Assembly (NCBI RefSeq): GCF_011601275.1
Contig: NZ_JAAOLY010000008.1
Location: 209,433 to 273,432 of the forward strand
Reading direction: 5' to 3'
DNA length: 64,000 bases
Origin: Janthinobacterium lividum
GTDB taxonomy: Bacteria; Pseudomonadota; Gammaproteobacteria; Burkholderiales; Burkholderiaceae_D
The notes beneath the pieces are model-generated. The model saw only the letters and a list, made by a program, of their open reading frames with translations, ran no database searches and was not told the origin of the DNA. Both the position numbers and the translations under genes were made by a program. Numbering within the stretch: the first letter of the stretch is position 1; every line of letters begins with the position of its first letter. This document shows, one piece after another, positions 51,547 through 60,239 of this stretch.

Positions 51547-52373
51547 GCATCCGCATGTTGCCCGGCATGGCCGGCACGGAAACGGGCGCCAGCTATTCGC
51601 GCGTGAAAGGCGAGGGCGTCGATACGACGCATGGCGCCATTTTGTATCTGGAAGACATCAGCGTGTCGTTCGACGGCTTCAAGGCCATCAACAAGCTCAG
51701 TCTCGACATTTCCGTGGGCGAGTTGCGCTGCATCATCGGCCCGAACGGCGCGGGCAAGACGACGATGATGGATGTGATCACCGGCAAGACGCGGCCCACG
51801 TCCGGCACGGCCTGGTTTGGCCAGACCATGAATCTGGCCACCATGACGGAAGCGCAGATTGCCCACGCGGGTATCGGCCGCAAGTTCCAGCGTCCCACCG
51901 TGTTCGAGCAGCACACGGTGTTCGACAACCTGGAACTGGCCATGAAGACGGACAAGCGCGTGGCGCCCACCTTGTTTGCGCGCCTGACGTCCGAACAGGC
52001 AGGCAAGATCGAAGCGATATTGCGCTTGATACGCCTCAACGGCCAGGAAGCGCGGCCAGCCGGCTTGCTGTCGCACGGGCAAAAGCAGTGGCTGGAAATC
52101 GGCATGCTGCTGATGCAGGAGCCGCAACTGATTCTATTGGATGAACCCGTGGCCGGCATGTCGGATGCGGAAACGGCGCGCACGGCGGAATTGCTCAATG
52201 AATTGCGCGGCAAGCATTCGATCATGGTGGTCGAGCACGACATGGGTTTTGTGACGGAAATTGCCCAGCAAGGCATCGTTACCGTGCTGCATGAAGGGTC
52301 CGTGCTGGCGCAGGGCCGCATGGACGAGGTGCAAGCCGACGAGCGCGTCATCGAAGTCTATCTGGGAAGGTAA
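51543..52373 (+). CDS. urtD: Urea ABC transporter ATP-binding protein UrtD
   Basis: LivG-type ATPase, 276 residues. Walker A is GPNGAGKTT and the Q-loop region GRKFQRPTVFEQHTVFDNLELAMK. In place of a canonical LSGGQ it has LLSHGQKQWLEIGMLLMQEP, the family-typical variant. Walker B is LILLDEPVAGMSD and the switch histidine lies in VEHDMGFV. An N-terminal extension of about 35 residues (MLPGMAGTETGASYSRVKGEGVD) precedes the ABC fold. It overlaps urtC by 4 bp and is followed 2 bp later by urtE. Confidence 0.96.
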   Translation: MSIRMLPGMAGTETGASYSRVKGEGVDTTHGAILYLEDISVSFDGFKAINKLSLDISVGELRCIIGPNGAGKTTMMDVITGKTRPTSGTAWFGQTMNLATMTEAQIAHAGIGRKFQRPTVFEQHTVFDNLELAMKTDKRVAPTLFARLTSEQAGKIEAILRLIRLNGQEARPAGLLSHGQKQWLEIGMLLMQEPQLILLDEPVAGMSDAETARTAELLNELRGKHSIMVVEHDMGFVTEIAQQGIVTVLHEGSVLAQGRMDEVQADERVIEVYLGR

Positions 52374-52375
52374 CC

Positions 52376-53074
52376 ATGCTGGAAGTCGAACAATTGAATC
52401 AATACTATGGCTCCTCGCACACCTTGCGCGGCATCAACCTGTCGGCGCGCAAGGGCGAATGCCTGGCCTTGCTGGGACGCAATGGCGTGGGCAAGACGAC
52501 CCTGTTGAAATGCCTGATGGGCGTGCTGCCCGTGGCGCAGGGCAAGGTGGTGTTCCAGGGCCGCGACATCACGAAACTGACGCCGCATGCGCGCGCCAGG
52601 CTGGGTATCGCCTATGTGCCGCAGGGGCGCGACATCTTTGCGCGCCTGACGGTCGAGGAAAACTTGCTGATGGGTATGGCGGGCAAGCGGGGCAGGCAGG
52701 CTTCGCGCATCGATCCCCACGTGTATGAACTGTTCCCGGTATTAAAGGAGATGCTGCAGCGGCGTGGCGGCGATTTGTCCGGTGGGCAACAGCAGCAACT
52801 GGCCATCGCCCGCGCCCTGCTGGCCGAGCCGCAGCTGATCATCTTCGATGAGCCGACGGAAGGCATCCAGCCCTCCGTCATCAAGGATATCGGCAGGGTC
52901 ATTTCCCTGCTGAAGCAGCGGGGCGACATGGCCATCGTGCTGTGCGAACAGTATTTCGATTTTGCCCGCGAGCTCGCCGACGAATTCATCGTCCTCTCGC
53001 GCGGCAGCGTGGTGGCCAGGGGCAAGGCGGAACAGATGGATGGCGAGGACGTGAAGCGGCACCTGGCCGTGTGA
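52376..53074 (+). CDS. urtE: Urea ABC transporter ATP-binding protein UrtE
   Basis: LivF-type ATPase, 232 residues. It has Walker A GRNGVGKTT, YVPQGRDIFARLTVEENLLMG, the signature LSGGQQQQLAIARALLAEP, Walker B LIIFDEPTEGIQP, and the H-loop position occupied by CEQYFDFA, as usual in UrtE/LivF. It closes the operon. No urease genes follow; instead the convergent chromate transporter gene ends 2 bp away, so urease must be encoded elsewhere if present. Confidence 0.96.
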   Translation: MLEVEQLNQYYGSSHTLRGINLSARKGECLALLGRNGVGKTTLLKCLMGVLPVAQGKVVFQGRDITKLTPHARARLGIAYVPQGRDIFARLTVEENLLMGMAGKRGRQASRIDPHVYELFPVLKEMLQRRGGDLSGGQQQQLAIARALLAEPQLIIFDEPTEGIQPSVIKDIGRVISLLKQRGDMAIVLCEQYFDFARELADEFIVLSRGSVVARGKAEQMDGEDVKRHLAV

Positions 53075-53076
53075 GG

Positions 53077-53661
53077 TCAGACGAGCTGGAACCAGCCCAG
53101 CACGGCCCCTGCCGCCAGCAGCCACAATAAATGGATCTTCGTGCGCCAGATGATGAGGCCGGCCACGATGGACAAGCTCCACAGGGGCCAGTCGGTGCGG
53201 ATGTCGTGGTTGGCGCCGCCCAAAATCATGCCCGTGGAAATCAGAAGGGCGACGACGATGGGCGCCATGCCTTGCTTGAAGGCGCGCACGGGGAGCAGGT
53301 CGCGGTTGCGGTAGCCCCACTGGGCCGCCACGTAGGTAAGTGTGGTGCTGGGCAGCATGATGCCCACCATCGTGATGAACACGCCCAGGTAGGCGGCCGT
53401 GTAGCTGCCCGCGTTCATGCCCACGTTCCAGCCCATCAGGGCAACGAACAGCACGTTCGGGCCGGGCGCGGCCTGGGCGATGGCGATCGACTCATTGAAT
53501 TGCGCCTGCGTCAGCCAGCCGTGCTGCTCGACGAGGAAGCGGTGCATTTCGGAAGTGGTGGAAATGGCGCCGCCGATCGACATCAGCGACAGCATCAGGT
53601 AGTGGCCGAACAGGTTCAGCCAGTCGCCCGTGCTCAACACCAGTTGCAAGGGCGGATTCAT
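53077..53661 (-). CDS. chrA: Chromate transporter, second half (CHR domain)
   Basis: One of two short CHR-domain proteins that together form a ChrA-type chromate/sulfate antiporter. The 194-residue product starts at ATG 53661, which overlaps the stop of the upstream half; the open frame extends further but only shadows that gene. The CHR motif is present: GGAISTTSEMHRFLVEQHGWLTQAQFNESIAIAQAAPGPNVLFVALMGW. Hydrophobic helices fill the rest. It may export chromate; paired short CHR proteins are known to act as heterodimers. Confidence 0.88.
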   Translation of the reverse strand: MNPPLQLVLSTGDWLNLFGHYLMLSLMSIGGAISTTSEMHRFLVEQHGWLTQAQFNESIAIAQAAPGPNVLFVALMGWNVGMNAGSYTAAYLGVFITMVGIMLPSTTLTYVAAQWGYRNRDLLPVRAFKQGMAPIVVALLISTGMILGGANHDIRTDWPLWSLSIVAGLIIWRTKIHLLWLLAAGAVLGWFQLV

Positions 53662-54245
53662 GTGGACAGCTTTCGATAGGTGAGCAGGCAGCCGATGCCT
53701 CCCAGGCCCAGCAGGATGTACAGCAGGGGCCAGCGGAAGATCGCCACCATCAGCACGCCCAGCACGGTGATGGACAAGGTCAGCCACAAGGGCAGCGGAT
53801 GCTTGGTCAGCGCGGTCGCCAGTTTCACGCCCGTGGCGGCGATCATGCCGGCCGACACGGCCGCCATGCCGCGCAAGGCGCCCGCCATCTGCGGATTGTC
53901 GCCAAAGCGCGTGTACAGCACGCCCAGCACGAGCACGATGACGAGGGGCGCGGCCAGCATGCCGGCCAGCGCCGTCAGCGCGCCTTTCAAGCCGAAATAG
54001 CGCCCGCCCACCATCAGGGACAGGTTGACGACATTCGGCCCGGGCATGATTTGCGCCACGGCCCAGTCTTCCAGGAATTCTTCCTGCGTCAGCCAGCGCT
54101 TGCGCTCGACCATCTCACGCTGGATCACGGCCAGCACGCCGCCAAAGCCTTGCAGGGCCAGCCAGGTGAACGAGAAGAACAGGTCTGCAAGCGAAGCCGG
54201 CTGTGGACGGGGCAGGTCGGGCGGAAGGGTGGAAGGTGCGGACAT
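53658..54245 (-). CDS. chrA: Chromate transporter, first half (CHR domain)
   Basis: Partner of the preceding CHR protein: 195 residues with the CHR signature FTWLALQGFGGVLAVIQREMVERKRWLTQEEFLEDWAVAQIMPGPNVVNLSLMVGGRYFGLKGA and about six hydrophobic helices. Each half resembles one half of the long ChrA. The overlap of its stop with the start of the second half (ATGA) implies 1:1 synthesis. No chrB-type regulator is adjacent, so chromate induction is not evident. Confidence 0.88.
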   Translation of the reverse strand: MSAPSTLPPDLPRPQPASLADLFFSFTWLALQGFGGVLAVIQREMVERKRWLTQEEFLEDWAVAQIMPGPNVVNLSLMVGGRYFGLKGALTALAGMLAAPLVIVLVLGVLYTRFGDNPQMAGALRGMAAVSAGMIAATGVKLATALTKHPLPLWLTLSITVLGVLMVAIFRWPLLYILLGLGGIGCLLTYRKLST

Positions 54246-54325
54246 GGCTGATTATCGCCGTGCCTGCTTCGCCTTGTCCATGCTTATGTCCGTACTTGTT
54301 CCCCTTGCCCTTGTCCAGGCATGAC

Positions 54326-54502
54326 TCAGCCCCCGCCTATGCCGGCAATGACCACGCCCGTGCCCCCGCACATGGGACAGGGCTGGCCATCCGCCCTGGC
54401 GCCCCGGCCTTGGCAATGCGTGCAGACGTTTTCACCGGTGCCGGGGGTGCCGGAAGGGGCGATGTCGCCGGGATTTTTGGCCGGCTCGGGTGTTGTATTC
54501 AT
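54326..54502 (-). CDS. Small DnaJ-type zinc-knuckle protein, 58 aa
   Basis: A microprotein with two CxxCxGxG-like motifs, CTHCQGRG and CPMCGGTG, the pattern of one DnaJ zinc centre. The first 25 residues are Pro/Thr-rich and disordered-looking (NTTPEPAKNPGDIAPSGTPGTGEN), and the tail is VVIAGIGGG. ATG 54502 is preceded by GAGGAG with suitable spacing. It probably binds one zinc. It could be a partner of a Hsp70 such as the pair at 40-44.6 kb, but there is no direct evidence. Confidence 0.7.
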   Translation of the reverse strand: MNTTPEPAKNPGDIAPSGTPGTGENVCTHCQGRGARADGQPCPMCGGTGVVIAGIGGG

Positions 54503-54763
54503 GTCGTGTCTCCTCATCCATGCAGTGCGAACGCCGCGTGTTGGCAGCAAGTCCATACTAGGCTGGCGACAGGCGCTGCGTTTGATCTGCCTTAGACGTG
54601 CGGCCTTGTGTATCAGAAAAAAACTGCATGGGAATAACTGGCTGGCATTGACATCGCGCGTTTTTCGGCAATACTTTCGCTGTTACTCTTCCACGCTGCC
54701 ATCCCGGCTCCGCTCTCCGCTGCCGCTTCCCGCCATGTCTACCTTCCGCAGGAGTCATTCATC

Positions 54764-54985
54764 ATGCCTAATTCCCAAGAAACCTTGCACATGCCTGTCA
54801 TACCTGTGGTGCGCCATGCTCGCGTGGACCAGAAGATGTGCGATATCGTCAACCTGGGCATCGCCGTGCAGGCAGCCTTCAGCACCTTGTGCGCGCTCGA
54901 ATACCTGAAGTCATACAATGTCGCCCCCGAACTGATCGAGCGCGTGCTGCTGCATCCGGAGCAGCGCCGCCAGACCGTGCATTGA
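54764..54985 (+). CDS. Small hypothetical protein, 73 aa
   Basis: I do not recognise a family. The ATG has AGGAG nine bases upstream. The product is HMPVIPVVRHARVDQKMC followed by an amphipathic helical part (IVNLGIAVQAAFSTLCALEYLKSYN) and PELIERVLLHPEQRRQ. The composition and clear ribosome site support a real gene. It is flanked by AT-rich intergenic sequence on both sides. Confidence 0.65.
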   Translation: MPNSQETLHMPVIPVVRHARVDQKMCDIVNLGIAVQAAFSTLCALEYLKSYNVAPELIERVLLHPEQRRQTVH

Positions 54986-55119
54986 GTATCCGCACGGCAA
55001 CTGTGTTGCCGGCAGCGTGAGTCCGGTGTTGTCGGATTGATCATTACGGCTCAGTTATGCACAAATGATGGGTTAACGAAATTGGCGAAATAATTTTCTT
55101 GTGATTATGTGTGAGTTTC

Positions 55120-55265
55120 CAAGTGCTTGATTTTAATGGATTTTATTTTTGCTGTTTGATTGAGCAGTTTATTGAAAGCCGCACGGGCTGTGGCTTTGAG
55201 GGCTGTCAATAGGCCCTTATCCACAAAGATATCCACAGTCCGTGTGGATATCTGAAAAAGGGCTT
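55120..55265 (+). repeat. DnaA-box intergenic repeat, copy A
   Basis: A 146-bp AT-rich element homologous to copy B (about 96/146 identical in an ungapped hand alignment). It carries TTATCCACA (55217-55225), ATATCCACA (55229-55237) and, inverted, TGTGGATAT (55243-55251); the last two form a 9-bp hairpin. A further TTATGCACA lies outside at 55055-55063. The whole gap 54986-55401 (416 bp) has no gene. Confidence 0.75.
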
Positions 55266-55401
55266 AACAATCCGCCACTTAGGAAATTGGGGCCGCTCGG
55301 CACATGCGATGGGCTGGCAAAATGGGCCAAAATGGGGCATCCCACAAGCCTGTATGCCTATCCAGTGCTCTTGTTTTTATGACTGAAAGTAGCGGCCGTG
55401 T

Positions 55402-56016
55402 TCAGGGTGTGCCGCCGGCCGGCGCCGCCGGCGTGTTGCCGCACTGGGCCAAGGCTGCGGCGAGCTCGGCGACTTGTTGCTCCGCTTCGCGCAAGGTGGC
55501 GTAGGTGCGCAGCGAGGCGATCACGGTGGTAAACAACTTGCGCGTGGTGAGGTCCGTCTTGCACCAGAAATCGTTGATGTCGTAGTCGATGATGATGCGG
55601 TGCTCCAGCGCCTGGCCGGGCTGGCCCGTGCGCAGGACGATGCGCACGGCGGTATTGTGCAGATCTTCGCGGATCTGGCGCGCCACTTGCAGCCCGGCAT
55701 CCTGGGTCTCCATGATCACATCGAGCAGCACGACGGCGATATCGGGTGTGCTGCGCAGCAAGGCCAGCGCCTCGGCGCCCGAATACGCGTGCAAAAAGCT
55801 CAGCCTGCGGCCCTGGAAGCTGGCCTGGCTGAGGGCGAACTTGGTCACCACGTGCACGTCGACGTCGTCATCGACGATCAGCACGCGCCATGGCGTCGCG
55901 GTGGCAGGCTCTGCCGCCGCGTCTGCCCGTTCCAGCGGTTCGTCGACCAGCCAGTCCGGTTCGTCCGCCCCCTTGGCGGCGCTGTCGCTATCCATGTTCA
56001 TGCGTTTATCCACCAT
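55402..56016 (-). CDS. Orphan receiver protein (DUF3369-type response regulator N-terminus)
   Basis: A 204-residue protein. Residues about 43-150 form a receiver domain: acidic pocket LIVDDDVDVH, phosphoacceptor Asp in AVVLLDVIMET, and LRTGQPGQALEHRIIIDYDINDFWCKTDL with the conserved Lys. This is the receiver type found at the N-terminus of DUF3369/HD-GYP response regulators, but here only a short coiled C-terminal helix (LREAEQQVAELAAALAQ) follows. A disordered acidic N-terminus precedes it. ATG 56016 is used; ATG 56001 is an alternative. No kinase is adjacent. The gene sits between two DnaA-box repeats. Confidence 0.85.
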   Translation of the reverse strand: MVDKRMNMDSDSAAKGADEPDWLVDEPLERADAAAEPATATPWRVLIVDDDVDVHVVTKFALSQASFQGRRLSFLHAYSGAEALALLRSTPDIAVVLLDVIMETQDAGLQVARQIREDLHNTAVRIVLRTGQPGQALEHRIIIDYDINDFWCKTDLTTRKLFTTVIASLRTYATLREAEQQVAELAAALAQCGNTPAAPAGGTP

Positions 56017-56171
56017 TGATCGTGCGCGCTATTCCACACTATGCCAGTCTACGGGGTTTGTCAAAACAATGCTGTTCAGACAAGGCTGCCTGGTGCCAGG
56101 AGCGCTTATGCACAGCAAAATATATTTTCATGGTGGTGAAGTAACTTTGCTCTAGCGCAAATTCATGATTG

Positions 56172-56317
56172 CAAGTCATTGATTTCATTAGGGTAAAAAA
56201 TTGCCTGTGAAATCAGCAAATTGTTGAAACCCGCATCAATACTGGTGTTGCGGCTTGTCAAGAGGGGCTTATCAACAACTTTATCCACAGTTGCTGTGGA
56301 TATCTAAAAAAGCCGTG
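56172..56317 (+). repeat. DnaA-box intergenic repeat, copy B
   Basis: Second copy of the 146-bp element, in the same orientation as copy A. It carries TTATCAACA (56269-56277), TTATCCACA (56281-56289) and inverted TGTGGATAT (56295-56303), with the same 12- and 14-bp start-to-start spacing as copy A. The gap 56017-56363 (347 bp) contains no gene. Confidence 0.75.
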
Positions 56318-56363
56318 CAAAAACCGGGGCTTAGCGCCCGTTGGTGAGGCAAGGTCGTAGCAT

Positions 56364-56945
56364 TCATGCGGCAAGTCCAAGTCCGCTCAGCTGGGCAAAG
56401 GCATGCAGGAAGCGCTGCTTGGCTTCGGCCGGGCCCATGGCTTCGATTATACCGGGCAAGGGGGCGATGCCGTCAAGGTAAGCCCAGCGTTCGGCCGAAT
56501 GCGGCATCAGGTCGCGCTTTTCCGTCGCCAGCGCGATCAGGTCGGCCCGCTTGATGGGTGCGTAATCGGAAAAATCCAACCCATACGTGGCGGCGATGAT
56601 GGCGCTTACCTTGTCTTCCAGCACGGCAAATTCCGGCAGCAACACTTTCAAGGGTTTTACCATGTCGCCCAGGTAGGCTTCGGCCGCGTCGTGCAGCAGG
56701 GCGGCCAAGCGCAAATGGGGCGGCACCAGTTCGGCGACGATCAGGCTGTGCTGGGCGACCGAGTAAAACACTTGCGTCTGTCCATTGAAGCGGCACTGGT
56801 AGGCGAGGCCGTGGGCGATGTCCTCGATGGCGACCTTGTCGATATGGGGGCGCAAGGGATAAAAACGGTTGCCTGAATAAGTGGAAACGTAGTCGGTGGT
56901 AATCATTGCCATGGCATGGTGCTCGGAACGCTCAAGATGTTTCAT
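56364..56945 (-). CDS. HD-domain phosphohydrolase (YfbR-like)
   Basis: A 193-residue soluble HD-domain protein. The metal-binding motif is intact: an upstream His in VAQHSLIVAELV, the HD pair in LAALLHDAAEAYLGDM, and a downstream Asp in IKRADLIALATEKR. It resembles the YfbR-like dNMP 5'-nucleotidases and related HD enzymes (TYSGNRFYPLRPHIDKVAIEDIAHGLAYQCRFNGQT, a common N-terminal block). The exact substrate is unknown. The N-terminal start is uncertain: ATG 56945 or an ATG 11-13 codons in (MAMITTDY). Confidence 0.85.
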   Translation of the reverse strand: MKHLERSEHHAMAMITTDYVSTYSGNRFYPLRPHIDKVAIEDIAHGLAYQCRFNGQTQVFYSVAQHSLIVAELVPPHLRLAALLHDAAEAYLGDMVKPLKVLLPEFAVLEDKVSAIIAATYGLDFSDYAPIKRADLIALATEKRDLMPHSAERWAYLDGIAPLPGIIEAMGPAEAKQRFLHAFAQLSGLGLAA

Positions 56946-57099
56946 CCTACACCCGATGCCATGGGCTTGCCCCGGCTGCCGTGCGCAAGCCTACGCTATG
57001 CATCTTGGAAAATCCTTTAATTTATTTCATATCATTCATTGCTGTTTCTAAAATACACTGTAGCAATCTTGTTTTTCTGAAACTTCACAGGGGCAGGCA

Positions 57100-60000
57100 A
57101 TGACGGCGCAACCTTCGGCAAGACCTTCGTATATCTATCAGGGTGGTTCGGTGATGATGCACTCGCCGCTGCAATTGAAACAGTCGGAAATGTATGGCTA
57201 TTTCGTCAAGGGCGACCTGGCCAAGCTGCAGGCTACCGTGAATACCACCTTGAACCAGGTGGCGGGCAGCAAGATGACCCTGAAAGCCCTGTCGCCGTAT
57301 GTGATGCTGACGTTTACGCGCGTCAACCATGCGGACTCCGCCAACCCCGTCGATCAGGCCAAGGGCTGGATCACGGAAGTCGACATCGTCACCTGGATCA
57401 TGGTCGGCCAGATGGATGACGCGGGCAAGCTCGCGCATATCTATTGGTACCCGTGCCATATATTCGTCGATGACGCGATGGCCCTGATCAACGGGCGCGA
57501 ACTGTTCGGCTATCCGAAATACCTGTGCGACTACGAGATTCCCGCCGCCGGCAGCGAGCCGCTGCGCTGCTCCGTGGCCGCCAAGGGCTTCCAGCATTTT
57601 TCGCCGGAAACGAAACTGGCCCTGCACCCGCTGCTGGAAGTCAACGCCACCGTGCAGACGGGGCCGCACAAACCCGTCAACAGTTTCCTGGAGCTCATCG
57701 AGCAGGCGTTCCAGATTTTCCTCTCCATCCCCGATTTCTTCGACATGGACCAGGCCGGCTGGGCCGATATTCTGTCCTTGCTGCGCAATCCGCGCATCGA
57801 CCAGATTTTCCTCAAGCAATTCCCCGACAGCGCGGGCGTGAAAGCCGTGTACCAGGCCCTGGTGGCCGCGCCGGCCGAGATCAACCGCCTGCACAGCGCG
57901 CGCCTGCTCGGTTATGAATACGAGTGCACGGTGCACGCTTTCGACAGCTTCCCGCTGGACCAGACCCTGGGTTTGCAGCTGGGACCGCAAACGGCGATTT
58001 TACCGTTCAATGTGAACTTCGATTTCACGGCCATGCCGGGCGAGGAGCTGGTCGACAATTCCCGCATCGCGCCGGAAAAGATCGCCATCCTCGGCGGCGG
58101 CGTGGCGGCCATGACCACCGCGTATTATTTGACGAATCAGCCGGGCTGGCAAAACCGGTATGCCATCACCGTCTACCAGCTGGGCTGGCGCCTGGGCGGC
58201 AAGGGCGCCAGCGGGCGCAATGCGCAAGCGGGCCAGCGCATCGAAGAACACGGCCTGCACATCTGGTTCGGCTTCTACGCGAACGCCTTCAAGATGATCA
58301 AGGAAGCATATGCGAGCCTGGAGCGTCCGCCCGGCGCGCCGCTGGCCACCTGGCGCGACGCCTTTAAACAGCACGATTACGTGGCTCTGTCGGAAGACGT
58401 CAAGGGGCAGTGGCGCAACTGGTCCATCGTGTTTCCCACCTTGCCGGGCGAGCCGGGCGAGGGCGGCGAAGACATTACCCTGTGGCAGATGGCCATCGCC
58501 ATGGTGGGCTGGATCGAGCAGTGGATACGCCAGATCCGGCAAGTGGCCGATGCCGACGCGCGCATCGTGCGCGCCAGCGCATCGCAGGGAGAGGGCGTGT
58601 GGCCGGGCTGGCTGCGCCGCCTGGCCGATGAAGTGGTGGGGCAGGCCGATGAACTGGGCCTCGACGTGGGCTTGTCCGTCGGCGCGCTGGTGGCGCTGGT
58701 GGCCGACCTCGCGCCCGATTCCACACGCCACGACCAGGCCCGCCACCAGCTGCTGGCCAGCACCCTGAACGGCATCCGCGCGTGGCTGCGCCTGCGCTAT
58801 CGAGCCCTGATCGATGGCGACGATGAATTGCGCCGCTTGTTCACCTGCCTGGACCTGGGCATCACGGTCATGAAAGGCATGTTCGAGGATGGCGTGTTCA
58901 AGAACGGTTTTGACGTCATCAACGACATCGATTTCCGCGCCTGGCTGAGAAAACATGGCGGCGACGAGCAGTTCAGCGTCAACTCGGCGCCCGTGCGCGG
59001 CTTTTACGATCTGGTGTTTGCCTACGAAGGCGGCGATTTTTCCAAGCCGAACATCGAGGCGGGGACGCTCTTGCGCTCGATGGCGCGCATCGGCTTGGCC
59101 TACAAGGGCGGCATCATGTTCAAGATGCAGGCCGGCATGGGCGACACCATCTTTACGCCGATGTACGAAGTGCTGAAGAAAAGGGGCGTGGAATTCAAAT
59201 TCTTCCAGCGCGTGGAAGAACTCGTGCCGGGCGCGGGCGATATCGACAGCATCCGCATCACGCAGCAGGTGCAATTGAAAGACCCGGCCGCCGGCTACGC
59301 GCCGCTGGTGGATGTCAAGGGCCTCGCCTGCTGGCCCAGCGCGCCCGACTATGCGCAGATCGAACCGGCCCAGGCGGCGCTGCTGCAGGCGCAGGAAGTC
59401 AATCTGGAATCGTACTGGAGCGGCTGGCCGCAGCAGTACCAGCAGGCGTTCGGCCGCGCGCTGCCCGCCACGGTATTGAAGAAGGGCGTCGATTTCGACA
59501 AGGTGGTGTTCGGCATTTCCATCGGCTCGCTGCAGGCTTTGTGCCCGCAGCTGCTGGCGCAAAGCCCGGCCTTGCAACTGGCGGCCGACAAGGTGAAAAC
59601 CGTCGCCACGCAGGCTTACCAGGTGTGGCTCAACAAGAATCTGGCGCAGATGGGCTGGACCACGCAGCCGAAAGGCCAGCAGCCGGTGCTGTCGGCTTTT
59701 ACTGAGCCGTACGACACGTGGGCGCCGATGGACCAACTCTTGGCGCACGAAGACTGGCCGGCGGGACTGGAGCCGAAAAACGTCTCGTACTTTTGCAGCG
59801 CCTTCCCCGTCGACAGCTACCCGCCCGTCACCGACACGGATTTTCCCGCCCGCTGCGCGGCCAAGGCGAAGCGGGGCGCCGTGCACCAGCTTGAGCGCGA
59901 GATCGGCGCGCTGTGGTCCGAGGCGGGCGTGCCGGGCGCGTTCCCGTGGCAATGGCTGATCGATGCGAAGGAGAGCGCGGGACCGGCGCGCTTCGACAGC

Positions 60001-60237
60001 CAATATTGGCGCGCCAACGTCGACCCGTCCGAGCGCTACGTGATGTCGGTGGTGGGCAGCACGCAGTACCGGCTGACCACCGACCAGTCAGGGTTCAGCA
60101 ACCTGTTCCTCACGGGCGACTGGATCAAGACGGGATTGAACGCGGGCTGCGTCGAGGCGGCCGTGATGGCCGGCATGCAGACCTCGCGCGCCATGACGGG
60201 CTATCCGGCCGTGATCCAGGGCGAGAAGGATTTCTAG
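57100..60237 (+). CDS. Fusion of acetoacetate decarboxylase-like domain and FAD-dependent oxidoreductase
   Basis: A 1045-residue two-part protein. Residues about 10-260 look like the acetoacetate decarboxylase fold (FTRVNHADSANPVDQAKGWITEVDIVTWIMV, DDAMALINGRELFGYPKYLCDYEIP). From about residue 325 an FAD-dependent amine-oxidase/desaturase-type domain follows: dinucleotide loop KIAILGGGVAAMTTAYYLTNQ, YQLGWRLGGKGASGRN, RIEEHGLHIWFGFYANAF, and the C-terminal FAD clamp NLFLTGDWIKTGLNAGCVEAAVMAGMQTSRAM. The second part resembles carotenoid/hydroxysqualene-type oxidoreductases. The reaction is unknown. ATG 57100 follows AGGGGC. A hydrolase gene starts 3 bp downstream. Confidence 0.82.
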   Translation: MTAQPSARPSYIYQGGSVMMHSPLQLKQSEMYGYFVKGDLAKLQATVNTTLNQVAGSKMTLKALSPYVMLTFTRVNHADSANPVDQAKGWITEVDIVTWIMVGQMDDAGKLAHIYWYPCHIFVDDAMALINGRELFGYPKYLCDYEIPAAGSEPLRCSVAAKGFQHFSPETKLALHPLLEVNATVQTGPHKPVNSFLELIEQAFQIFLSIPDFFDMDQAGWADILSLLRNPRIDQIFLKQFPDSAGVKAVYQALVAAPAEINRLHSARLLGYEYECTVHAFDSFPLDQTLGLQLGPQTAILPFNVNFDFTAMPGEELVDNSRIAPEKIAILGGGVAAMTTAYYLTNQPGWQNRYAITVYQLGWRLGGKGASGRNAQAGQRIEEHGLHIWFGFYANAFKMIKEAYASLERPPGAPLATWRDAFKQHDYVALSEDVKGQWRNWSIVFPTLPGEPGEGGEDITLWQMAIAMVGWIEQWIRQIRQVADADARIVRASASQGEGVWPGWLRRLADEVVGQADELGLDVGLSVGALVALVADLAPDSTRHDQARHQLLASTLNGIRAWLRLRYRALIDGDDELRRLFTCLDLGITVMKGMFEDGVFKNGFDVINDIDFRAWLRKHGGDEQFSVNSAPVRGFYDLVFAYEGGDFSKPNIEAGTLLRSMARIGLAYKGGIMFKMQAGMGDTIFTPMYEVLKKRGVEFKFFQRVEELVPGAGDIDSIRITQQVQLKDPAAGYAPLVDVKGLACWPSAPDYAQIEPAQAALLQAQEVNLESYWSGWPQQYQQAFGRALPATVLKKGVDFDKVVFGISIGSLQALCPQLLAQSPALQLAADKVKTVATQAYQVWLNKNLAQMGWTTQPKGQQPVLSAFTEPYDTWAPMDQLLAHEDWPAGLEPKNVSYFCSAFPVDSYPPVTDTDFPARCAAKAKRGAVHQLEREIGALWSEAGVPGAFPWQWLIDAKESAGPARFDSQYWRANVDPSERYVMSVVGSTQYRLTTDQSGFSNLFLTGDWIKTGLNAGCVEAAVMAGMQTSRAMTGYPAVIQGEKDF

Positions 60238-60239
60238 GC

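Noticed and set aside
55120..56317. Chromosomal replication origin
   Set aside because: DnaA boxes are present but there is no dnaA, dnaN, gyrB, rpmH or parAB nearby, and only three boxes per copy. A secondary DnaA-binding element is more plausible.
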